A stretch of 64,000 nt of DNA, from assembly GCA_003635265.1 (NCBI GenBank), contig PYIZ01000046.1, positions 1-64,000 of the forward strand, written 5' to 3'. Origin of the DNA: Candidatus Poribacteria bacterium (GTDB taxonomy: Bacteria > Poribacteria > WGA-4E > PCPOR2b). Shown here one piece after another: positions 36,757 to 45,135 of this stretch (positions are counted from its first letter, which is position 1; each line of letters starts with the position of its first letter). The translations under genes and the position numbers were made by a program. The notes below the pieces were generated by a model that worked only from the letters and a program-made list of their open reading frames with translations, was not told the DNA's origin and ran no database searches.

Positions 36757-36797
36757 TCTCGTGATATTAGTTCAACGGTAGTGACGGAGCCAATAGG

Positions 36798-37967
36798 ATG
36801 GAGAAAGCCAGAATCTACTTGTGGATTATCGCATTTTTCGGCGTTTTTTCACTACAGGTTGCTTCCGCTGATGTGTCCGCAGAATCCAAAGAAGAACAGG
36901 CAGCGACTACGCTCAAAGACACGGATATATCTCAACTGGCAAAACAGTTTTGGGGTGAATTCTTCTCCGCCGATGCCAGATTTCGCCAAGAAGGTATCTT
37001 TCGGGACGGTTCGCCGAACCGATATCGATATCGTATCAGACTTCGTATGGGTGGTAACTTTCCGATCCATTCAAAGGTAAATCTCGGGTTTAGGATGGTC
37101 ACCGGTGCAACGGATGATCCCACCACCGGCAACGTAGATCTCGACAACTATTTCTCAAAGAAAGGTTTCAATCTAGATCGACTCTTCCTCCGATACGCGC
37201 CGAGTCAGTCGCTGACCGTTACAGTGGGCAAGTTCCCGAATCCGTTTGAACATGTTGAGTTGGTCTTTCACAACGACGTACAATTGGAAGGGGCAGCCCA
37301 ACAATTCCGTATGAAGGACGTAGGTTTTATCGATCAGGTAGAGTTAAATCTCGGACAGTTTGTTCTAGACGAAGTCAGCAGTAGCCCCGATACCAATCTT
37401 TTTGCAGGACAACTGTTTGTAAAGGGATTTCATCTCAAAGGATTGTCTTTCGGTGCAACCCTTTACGAATATCGGAACGAAGACAATATCGCCCAAGCGG
37501 TTGAAGCGGGCAGGCTAGGCGGCGGGGATACGAATACACGAATTGGCGCGGGCACGGGGACTTCTAGTTATCTATCCGAATTCAGGACGATCGAGGGGCT
37601 TGCAAAGTACGAATTTGCAATCGCCTCCGCGCCTCTATGGCTGCTCGGTGCTTATGCACAAAACCTGCTGGCAGATTCCGATGATAAGGCGTACTGGGCT
37701 GAAGTTGGGGTTGGACCGATACCTCGTTTAGGTCAACTGCGTGCGCTCTACCACTATGTTTGGGTTGAGCGAGAATCGATGATATCGAACTATAACAACG
37801 CCGATATATTTAATCCAAACGCGCATGGCCATGAACTGAAATTCGTCTTGCCGCTAGAAAAGAATATCAGTATAGAGGTTTTATATTTCATCGCCAAGAA
37901 TATCATCGCATCTGACGCTAACCCACATCAGCATAAAACGCGGTTACAGCTCAAGGTGAAATTCTAA
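36798..37967 (+). CDS. Putative outer-membrane porin
   Basis: A 389-residue protein with a signal peptide ending near residue 25 (GVFSLQVASADVSA). A short Ala/Glu/Thr linker follows, then repeated amphipathic beta strands (RYRYRIRLRMGG, LDRLFLRYAPSQSLTVTVGKFPNPF, HELKFVLPLEKNISIEVLYF). The C-terminus LQLKVKF ends in Phe, as expected for an outer-membrane barrel. It resembles the putative-porin family. Convergent with the metal pump genes, 26 nt away. It is likely a passive channel for small solutes. Confidence 0.8.
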   Translation: MEKARIYLWIIAFFGVFSLQVASADVSAESKEEQAATTLKDTDISQLAKQFWGEFFSADARFRQEGIFRDGSPNRYRYRIRLRMGGNFPIHSKVNLGFRMVTGATDDPTTGNVDLDNYFSKKGFNLDRLFLRYAPSQSLTVTVGKFPNPFEHVELVFHNDVQLEGAAQQFRMKDVGFIDQVELNLGQFVLDEVSSSPDTNLFAGQLFVKGFHLKGLSFGATLYEYRNEDNIAQAVEAGRLGGGDTNTRIGAGTGTSSYLSEFRTIEGLAKYEFAIASAPLWLLGAYAQNLLADSDDKAYWAEVGVGPIPRLGQLRALYHYVWVERESMISNYNNADIFNPNAHGHELKFVLPLEKNISIEVLYFIAKNIIASDANPHQHKTRLQLKVKF

Positions 37968-37993
37968 TACATTGCGCTCGTCTTGCCTTTTGC

Positions 37994-40900
37994 CTAATTG
38001 ACTGTCCCCGCTCCGTTAGACTCAATCCGAACTGAAAACCACTTGTAAAGCGCAGGAATCACCAACAATGTCAGAATAGTTGATGTGACCAACCCCCCGA
38101 CAACCACCGTCGCCAATGGACGCTGCACTTCGCTGCCGGTGCCTTGTGAAATCAACAGCGGAATCAGTCCCAACGCAGTAGTAATCGCGGTCATCAATAC
38201 AGGTCTAAGCCGTTGGCACGCTCCCTCCACTGATGCCTCATCCATTGGAGTACCATCCCGGAGGAGCCGGTTGAGGTAAGTGACCAGCACCATTCCGTTT
38301 TCCAGTGCTATGCCAAATAGGGCGATGAATCCGACAGACGCAGGCACGGAGAGATTCTGCCCTGTCAGCCAGAGTCCAACAACGCCCCCGACCAACGCCA
38401 ACGGAATGTTGAGGATAATTAGCAACGCGTTCTTCAGGGAGTTAAAACTCGAAAACAGTAGCAGAAAGACGATGAGTAGCGTTATTGGGACAACAAGGGA
38501 CAGCCGTTTGTTTGCTTCCTGTTGAAGTTCAAATTGACCGCCCCAACTTACAAGATAGCCGGGCGGAAGCTGAACTTTCGTGTCGATGGCTTTTTGTGCT
38601 TCTTCAACAAAAGAGCCGATGTCCCTGCCGCGAACATTGGTCTGCACCGTAATGAACCGTTGATTGTTCTCCCGCGTGATCTGGCGCGGACCGACAATAT
38701 CCTCGATTCTTGCTAATTCATCAAGTGGTACTTTCACGCCATCTGGTGCTGCAATCAAGATATGGCTGATAGTCTCCAGACTGCGGCGGCTCTCAGGCGT
38801 GTAGCGAACCACTATGTCAAAACGGCGAATACCTTCAAAGATCTGTCCTGCATCCTCTCCGCCAACAGCGGTTTGAATGACACGCTGCACCTCCTCGACG
38901 TTAATCCCATAACGGGCAATCGCCTCGTGGTCGACGGTGATACGAAGTTGCGGTGTGCCAGTCACCTGATCTTTCTGCACGTCTGCCGCACCCGTTATCG
39001 TGCGGATGACCGTTTCGACTTCGGCGGCTTTTTCCTTTAAGACCTCCATATCAGAACCAAAGATTTTGATTGCTAATTCTGCTTTGATACCGGTCAAGAG
39101 TTCATCAACAGCGATGGCGATGGGCTGACTGAAATTCAACTGAACGCCGGGGAAATCTTCAAAGGCGTGACTCATCTCGGTGTAAAGTTCGTCAAGCGTT
39201 TTCGCCGAGGTCCACTCCCGCTTCTCTTTAAGTCGGATGAAGATTTCCGCATTATTCACCGGATCAGCGTGTGCCCCAACTTCGCCACGCCCCACCCGTG
39301 TGACGACCTGTGTCACCTCTGGAAATTTTTCTTGCATATCGCGTTCAAGGCGGAGAATCATGTCACGGGCATCCTCTAAAGAGATCGACGGTGCCATCGT
39401 AGCACGAATCAGTAGGTCGCCCTCATTGAGGCGAGGAACAAACTCCGAGCCAAGAAACGGAAAGATAATCGTACCGACGACGAGCATCAGTACTGCCAAT
39501 CCCACTGCCAATAGTCGGAAACGCACAAAGAAGCGTACAACAGGTTGATATGGAATCAACAGAAGCCGAACAATTCGGCTTTCACCCGCACCAACCGCCG
39601 TATCTCCGCGTTGGCGTGGTCGTCGCATGAGAAACGATGCCGCCACCGGCGTCACCAGTAGTGCGAAAATCAGCGACCCACCCATAGCCAATGCGACGGT
39701 ATACGCCAGCGGACGGAAGGTTTTACCCTCAACACCGCCCAAAGTGAATAACGGCAGGAAGACGATGATAATAATAGAAATTGCAAATACAATTGGACGC
39801 GCGACCTCCGTGCAAGCGCGCGCAACGACCTGAAGACGTGACTCTGATGGGTTGGATATCCGCAGGTGCCGATCGACGTTTTCCACCATCACAATCGTAC
39901 CGTCTACCATCATACCGATAGCAATTGCAAGCCCGCCGAGCGACATTAGATTCGCTGAAATCCCGGATGCGTTCATCAGAATGAAAGCGAAGAAGATTGA
40001 AAAGGGAATGGCAATGGCAACGACCACACTCGGTCTCAGACCACCCATGAATACCAACAGGACAATCGTAACAAGGATAATCCCCTGAATCAGTGCATCG
40101 GTGACCGTCTCCACACATTTGGAAATCAACGTTGCTTGATCATAGTACGTCTTGAGCTTGATTCCGGGTGGCAGCACCTTATTGATTTCCTCCATCCGTG
40201 TTTTCACATCACGAATAACTGTCGAGGTGTTCTCACCAATTAGTTTCAGCACCATACCCACAACGGTTTCGCCCTGACCGTTGATGGTCGTCAATCCGCG
40301 CCGTATTTCTCCGCCAATGGTAACATTAGCGATCTGATCGAGATATACAGGCGTACCCTCCTCAGATTTCAGCACAATCCGTTCAAGATCGGAAATCTTC
40401 TCGGCAAGTCCGACTGAGCGAACGATGTATTCCTCAGAATTCTTCACGATGAACTGCGCTCCAACATTGGCATTGTTCGCCTTGACCGTCTCCACAATTT
40501 CGTCGAGTGTCAGGTCGTACCGCAGCAAATCGTTGGGACGAACAAGGATATGGAATTGCTTGACCTCTCCGCCGATGGACAGCACCTCTGTAACACCGGG
40601 GACGGTTTGAAGATTGAATTTAATGAGCCAATCCTGTACCGTCCTCAACTCAAATGGGTCATAAATCCCTTCCGCATCCTCCACAAAGTAAAAGAGAATC
40701 TGTCCAAGCCCGGTCGTGATGGGTCCCATCTCCGGCTCGCCGAAGCCTTCGGGTATCTCCTCACGAGCGTGTTGTAGCCTTTCGCCCACCAACTGCCGGG
40801 CGAAGTAGATATCCGTACCGTCCTTAAAATAGATATTCACAACCGACAGCCCGAAATTGGAAACAGATCGAATCTCCTTGAGGTTAGGGAGCCCGTTCAT

Positions 40901-41113
40901 GGCAACTTCAACCGGATAGGTCACATATCGCTCGACCTCCTCTGGCGCGAGCCCTTCGGTGAGTGTGAAGACCTGAACCAACGCCGGTGTCACATCAGGA
41001 AACGCATCAACAGGCAGCTGGCGATAGCTGTAATAACCCGCTCCCATGATCAATACTCCGATGACAATGATTAGGGTGCGACGACGTAGGGCAAATTCGA
41101 TGATTTCGTGCAT
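37994..41113 (-). CDS. Heavy-metal efflux RND transporter, CusA/CzcA family
   Basis: A 1039-residue inner-membrane proton antiporter with the RND twelve-helix layout and two large periplasmic domains. The TM4 segment reads AIGMMVDGTIVMVEN: the leading A-x-G is like Cu/Ag CusA, while DG is like Zn/Co CzcA, so metal specificity is ambiguous. It is the last gene of a minus-strand pump operon, 15 nt after the fusion protein. GAAGGAG precedes the ATG. Periplasmic motifs include GQILFYFVEDAEG and LTGIKAELAIKIFG. Confidence 0.93.
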   Translation of the reverse strand: MHEIIEFALRRRTLIIVIGVLIMGAGYYSYRQLPVDAFPDVTPALVQVFTLTEGLAPEEVERYVTYPVEVAMNGLPNLKEIRSVSNFGLSVVNIYFKDGTDIYFARQLVGERLQHAREEIPEGFGEPEMGPITTGLGQILFYFVEDAEGIYDPFELRTVQDWLIKFNLQTVPGVTEVLSIGGEVKQFHILVRPNDLLRYDLTLDEIVETVKANNANVGAQFIVKNSEEYIVRSVGLAEKISDLERIVLKSEEGTPVYLDQIANVTIGGEIRRGLTTINGQGETVVGMVLKLIGENTSTVIRDVKTRMEEINKVLPPGIKLKTYYDQATLISKCVETVTDALIQGIILVTIVLLVFMGGLRPSVVVAIAIPFSIFFAFILMNASGISANLMSLGGLAIAIGMMVDGTIVMVENVDRHLRISNPSESRLQVVARACTEVARPIVFAISIIIIVFLPLFTLGGVEGKTFRPLAYTVALAMGGSLIFALLVTPVAASFLMRRPRQRGDTAVGAGESRIVRLLLIPYQPVVRFFVRFRLLAVGLAVLMLVVGTIIFPFLGSEFVPRLNEGDLLIRATMAPSISLEDARDMILRLERDMQEKFPEVTQVVTRVGRGEVGAHADPVNNAEIFIRLKEKREWTSAKTLDELYTEMSHAFEDFPGVQLNFSQPIAIAVDELLTGIKAELAIKIFGSDMEVLKEKAAEVETVIRTITGAADVQKDQVTGTPQLRITVDHEAIARYGINVEEVQRVIQTAVGGEDAGQIFEGIRRFDIVVRYTPESRRSLETISHILIAAPDGVKVPLDELARIEDIVGPRQITRENNQRFITVQTNVRGRDIGSFVEEAQKAIDTKVQLPPGYLVSWGGQFELQQEANKRLSLVVPITLLIVFLLLFSSFNSLKNALLIILNIPLALVGGVVGLWLTGQNLSVPASVGFIALFGIALENGMVLVTYLNRLLRDGTPMDEASVEGACQRLRPVLMTAITTALGLIPLLISQGTGSEVQRPLATVVVGGLVTSTILTLLVIPALYKWFSVRIESNGAGTVN

Positions 41114-41128
41114 CTGTTTCTCCTTCGT

Positions 41129-43045
41129 TTAATGGGCGTGTCCGTCGCCAAAAGAACCTTTGCCTAATTCAGCTTTCAGCGTAAACGCGCCTCTTGTCAC
41201 ATACCGTTGCCCCGGTTGTAACCCTTCCGTCACCTCAGCATAGGTTTCAGTACTTCGCCCAAGTATAACAGGAGCCGGTGCAAAGCCTTCATCCGTCTGA
41301 ATGAAAATGGAGAGCTGATCCTCGACGGTCTGAAGTGCAGTCTTAGGAACGAGCAGGGGCACGTCAATTTCGTCAACCGCAATTTCTGCGGTGACAAACA
41401 GTCCTGGACGCCAGTGGCCATCGGGGTTGGAAAGTACCACCCGTCCCACCGCAGTTCGGGTATGTTCATCAAGCAGTGGACTCACCCAAGCGATCTTTTC
41501 CTCTGCCGTGGGAATACCGGGGCCGGCGGAAAGCACGACAGGGAGTCCTTTGTGTACCACAGGCAGATCTTTCTGGTAAACGCTAATCGTGACCCATACC
41601 GAAGACAGGTCGGCGATCACAAAAGCTTTACTGTCGTCCTTTAAAGCTTCACCAAGGACGATATGTTTTTCGACAACGACACCATCAAAGGGTGCATACA
41701 TCACGGACCGCGTCACGTCGTGCTGCTGATCCGCGGAAATATTGTTCAATACCATGATTTCGTCATCGCCCAACCCCAAGATATGGAGTTTCCGTTCAGC
41801 CGCCCACAACTTCGATCGCTCAACTTCAAGCGTTTGTTGTACGACCTTCAGACCTTGTTCGGCAGCACGGACTTCCATTTCTGCTGCTTGCAACGTACTT
41901 TCAGCGGCGTGCACCGCACTTGCGGCGGACTTCACCACACCTTCGGCAGCCTTGAGTGTCTGTTCAGCTTCTTGGACATCACGCATTACGACATCAACCA
42001 TCCGTTTCTTCTCCATCAAAGTCAGCCGATTCTGAAATGCCAGTTCTTCGGTGGTGGCTTCAAAAGAGGCTTTCGCAACGGTATAATCTTTCTGCGCTTC
42101 AAGGTAGTCAGACTCACTGGAAATTCCCTTCTGACGAAGCGTCTTTTCGCGTTCATAAGCGGCGTCGGCAAAATTCAACTCAGCATATGCTTGGAGAACG
42201 TGTTTTCGATTTTCACCAATCGGTTTGCCTTTGAAAGCATTGGTAATTTCGTCGATTGTCGCGCCTTTCGCAAGCTGTCTGAGAAGATCGTCGGTATTGT
42301 CGTGCACCGTTTCATCCCATTGGTAATCGGTTTCTGCAATCTTCGCTGCCGCTTGCTTCACATCAACGGTTGTCTTTGCCGTGGCGACATGGGTGACTGC
42401 AAGGTTGTAGTTGGTTTGCGCGACCTCCATCTGCGTTTGGGTAACACCGCGCTGTGCTTGAGCGACCTGAAGTTTACTCTCCGCTAGATCGACGTTCGTT
42501 TTGGCAACATCAAGAGCTGCTTTCGAGCCGAGGTATCCGACCTGCGATTCTCCCATCTCTGGGCTATCAAGAATTGCCAGGATCTCCCCGGCGTGAACAC
42601 GGTCACCGAGTGTTTTTCTTACTTCGCGTACAACACCGGGCACACGCGGCGTGACGTGAGCGATGCGGTCTTCATTGACGGCAACTTTGCCGGGGAGACT
42701 GATGTCCACCGGAAGTTTTCCCGCGCTTGCTGTAGCCATTTCAATGCCAAACTTTTTCATATCGGCATCCGAGAGTATGACCACGTCTTTATGTTCATCA
42801 TGCTCGTCACGCTCACCATGTTCGTCATGGCCTATATGTTCATCCGTTTCGTTTTCATGGCTTTCATGACCGCTATCTTCGTCATGCTCCTCGTGGTCGT
42901 TGTGGTCGGAGGCATTTCCAGCGTGTTCATGCCCATTTTGAGCCATGAGGACGTTTGTTCCAATCCACCACACGACGAAAAATCCTAATACGACCATAAT
43001 GATAATAAGTAATGTTTTTCGATTTTTCAGTGTCTGAATTTGCAT
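41129..43045 (-). CDS. RND efflux periplasmic adaptor (CusB/CzcB type) with long His-rich region
   Basis: A 638-residue membrane-fusion protein. After an N-terminal anchor helix comes a segment of about 50 residues made largely of His, Asp and Glu (DHNDHEEHDEDSGHESHENE and more), ideal for metal binding. A biotinyl-lipoyl-like domain (VHAGEILAILDS), a very long coiled-coil hairpin (about residues 150-410) and beta-barrel domains follow. It ends GDGHAH. The length exceeds typical adaptors (350-500) because of the hairpin and His-rich part. ATG at 43045 has GGAG 8 nt upstream. Confidence 0.92.
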   Translation of the reverse strand: MQIQTLKNRKTLLIIIMVVLGFFVVWWIGTNVLMAQNGHEHAGNASDHNDHEEHDEDSGHESHENETDEHIGHDEHGERDEHDEHKDVVILSDADMKKFGIEMATASAGKLPVDISLPGKVAVNEDRIAHVTPRVPGVVREVRKTLGDRVHAGEILAILDSPEMGESQVGYLGSKAALDVAKTNVDLAESKLQVAQAQRGVTQTQMEVAQTNYNLAVTHVATAKTTVDVKQAAAKIAETDYQWDETVHDNTDDLLRQLAKGATIDEITNAFKGKPIGENRKHVLQAYAELNFADAAYEREKTLRQKGISSESDYLEAQKDYTVAKASFEATTEELAFQNRLTLMEKKRMVDVVMRDVQEAEQTLKAAEGVVKSAASAVHAAESTLQAAEMEVRAAEQGLKVVQQTLEVERSKLWAAERKLHILGLGDDEIMVLNNISADQQHDVTRSVMYAPFDGVVVEKHIVLGEALKDDSKAFVIADLSSVWVTISVYQKDLPVVHKGLPVVLSAGPGIPTAEEKIAWVSPLLDEHTRTAVGRVVLSNPDGHWRPGLFVTAEIAVDEIDVPLLVPKTALQTVEDQLSIFIQTDEGFAPAPVILGRSTETYAEVTEGLQPGQRYVTRGAFTLKAELGKGSFGDGHAH

Positions 43046-43093
43046 CAAATCATCTCCTTTGAAAATATGAGAGTGTCCGACTTTCCCGCCTAC

Positions 43094-44446
43094 TCATCGA
43101 AGGGGTTCTCCAACCAACCACTCTACTTCAGCAACGGCTTTGTGGTATTTTGCCAAAGCATCAATGTACGAACCCCTCACATCAAAAAGGGTTCGCTGGG
43201 CATCGAGCATCTCCAAAAAGTCAAATTTGCCGATACGATAGCCTTCGGTTACGGCATCAAATGTACTTTGAGCACTCGGCAGCACTTTGTCCTTCAAGGA
43301 CGAGACGGTGCTGGCAGCGGCAGAAAGTTTGCCATAAGCGGTCGCAAGTGCGGTGCACACTGCGATTTCTGACGATTTCCGTTCCTCAAACGCCTTCGCA
43401 AGGTTGTATTCAGCCTCACGTATTGCCCCTTGATTCCGATCAAAAAGTGGAAGCGGAAGAGATACCCCGAAGATAAATGCGACATCATCGCTCTCGTTGA
43501 GGTGTTTCATCCCTCCGCCGATAGACAGGTCAGGGACGCGCTTCAATCTCTCCAACTGAATTGCTGCACGGCGATGGGCTATCTCTACCGTCCAGCGTGC
43601 AATGTTTGGATTTTGGGAAATCCGATTTGCTAACTGCTCGACAGTTGGGATGGGTTTCGCCATTTCAAATTGACCCTCCACCTGTTCAAACACAGGTGAT
43701 TTGCTGCCCCAAATTAAAGCCAATACAAAGCGTGCCCCTTCAAGTTCACGCTTGGAAGCCTCAAGGGCAATGCGGCTGTTCGCTAGTTCCACTTGAGTCC
43801 GCATCCGTTGAACAGGCGAAACTTTTCCCGCCTCAACCTGTGCTTTGGCAGTGTTGAAAACTTGTTCTGCTAGCCGAACCAATTCCTCATTCAAAGCGAC
43901 TACCTCTTGTGCCGCGAGTACATCAATAAAGGCTTGATTCACTTGGGTCAGCACATCAAGGCGTGCCGTTTCGTAGTCCCAACCGGCGAGTTCTGCCTCC
44001 AGAGCCGCGATCTGTTTCTGTTTTCCACGTACCCCACCGAGGTCAATCGAGACACCGAGTTGGACCGTCGTTTCAATTGCGCTGAAACCACTAAGATCAC
44101 CCGACCCACCGAACTCCTCGATTTCAGTTTCCAATTCCGGGTTCAGTCGAAGTCCGACTTGGAGCGTTTTGGCTTCCCCAGCACGGACAGCCCAAGCGAA
44201 CGCTTTCAAGTTAGGATTGTGCGTCAGTGCCAGCGCGAGGGCTTGGCGTAGATTGATTGTCCCCATTGGCTTTTCGAGTTGGGACGGTTCCTCAACCGTT
44301 GGGGGGTCAATCGGGGGTTTTGAGGTTGTTAGGTCTCTGCCCAAAGGACGGACTTCTTGCCAAGCCTGATCTATTTGGTGAGTGCCGCAGCCAATAAGTA
44401 AAATCAGCAGCGTAAGACCAACGGGCATGATGGTTTTTTGTCGCAT
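43094..44446 (-). CDS. TolC-family outer-membrane efflux lipoprotein (CusC/CzcC type)
   Basis: A 450-residue protein. The ATG at 44446 (GGAGG upstream) gives a lipoprotein signal, with Cys20 in LLIGC. Two TolC-type repeats follow, each with long alpha-helical stretches (ALTHNPNLKAFAWAVRAG, TAKAQVEAGKVSPVQRMRTQ). It would form the outer-membrane exit duct for the pump. An extension to 44512 is possible but lacks a ribosome site. It ends 48 nt before the adaptor. Confidence 0.92.
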   Translation of the reverse strand: MRQKTIMPVGLTLLILLIGCGTHQIDQAWQEVRPLGRDLTTSKPPIDPPTVEEPSQLEKPMGTINLRQALALALTHNPNLKAFAWAVRAGEAKTLQVGLRLNPELETEIEEFGGSGDLSGFSAIETTVQLGVSIDLGGVRGKQKQIAALEAELAGWDYETARLDVLTQVNQAFIDVLAAQEVVALNEELVRLAEQVFNTAKAQVEAGKVSPVQRMRTQVELANSRIALEASKRELEGARFVLALIWGSKSPVFEQVEGQFEMAKPIPTVEQLANRISQNPNIARWTVEIAHRRAAIQLERLKRVPDLSIGGGMKHLNESDDVAFIFGVSLPLPLFDRNQGAIREAEYNLAKAFEERKSSEIAVCTALATAYGKLSAAASTVSSLKDKVLPSAQSTFDAVTEGYRIGKFDFLEMLDAQRTLFDVRGSYIDALAKYHKAVAEVEWLVGEPLR

Positions 44447-44554
44447 AGTATCCTCCGAAATACACACAATGAAATATTGGATGAGTTTACCAATTGAGTT
44501 ATATACAGGCAAAAATCACCCGTACTTTAGAGATTGTCGTGAATTTCGGAAGAT

Positions 44555-45013
44555 CTATATTAGAAGAGTAACGGTACGAAGGAAAGCAAGTGTAGGATTG
44601 ACTCTTGGTTGGAAATTGGAAAAGGAAGAATCAGCTGGGATTGAACTTAAAACAGGTTGAGCGACCGGGAACGGCATAACCACCAGCGTGTTAAATTCCG
44701 GTGCGTTCTGTTGGATCGGAACAATATACGGTCCCTCAGCACTCGATAGAAAAATGGGCACGTCTAAACACTGCCCACAGTGATCCTCAACCGGAGCTGT
44801 CTGGTAGACAGACAGGAAATCGGAAGGCTTCTGCTGCGTCTTTGTCAGAAAAGAAGCGCACCGGCCATTATGCGCCGCCTCGATCTCCACATGACCATCT
44901 GCCCCGATACAAAGCATCATGGTCGGTAGCGGTCCTTGGCTTGCGGAAACGCCGATGAACAACCAAACCAATAGGATAACTATTTTGTTGAGTTTGTAAA
45001 ATAAAGATTTCAT
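44555..45013 (-). CDS. Small secreted cysteine-containing protein linked to the metal pump
   Basis: A 152-residue protein with a signal peptide (VILLVWLFIGVSASQ) and four cysteines in the mature part: CIGADGHVEIEAAHNGRC and HCGQCLDVP. The sequence ends FLRTVTLLI. Small proteins with this layout are often found before czc/cus-type genes, but I do not recognise a named family. The C-x2-C motif and conserved His residues could bind metal, so a periplasmic metal-sensing or chaperone role is suggested by position only. It lies upstream of the outer-membrane protein, separated by 108 nt. Confidence 0.7.
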   Translation of the reverse strand: MKSLFYKLNKIVILLVWLFIGVSASQGPLPTMMLCIGADGHVEIEAAHNGRCASFLTKTQQKPSDFLSVYQTAPVEDHCGQCLDVPIFLSSAEGPYIVPIQQNAPEFNTLVVMPFPVAQPVLSSIPADSSFSNFQPRVNPTLAFLRTVTLLI

Positions 45014-45109
45014 GAAATCTATCTACTCCTTCTCAAGTCAATAGACGACTGTATAGCAGGGAGGTTTAGTCGAGTGTATTGAAATCCTAAGCTGTCGGGA
45101 CTGAGATCA

Positions 45110-45131
45110 ACTAATGAAAGAATGAACCAAA
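45110..45131. repeat. Short ATGAACYA-type repeat
   Basis: ACTAATGAAAGAATGAACC lies downstream of priA and upstream of the secreted-protein gene. Confidence 0.45.
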
Positions 45132-45135
45132 AACC

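Noticed and set aside
41663..42487. 274-codon plus-strand open frame
   Set aside because: It mirrors the coiled-coil region of the adaptor protein on the other strand; no ribosome site or homology.
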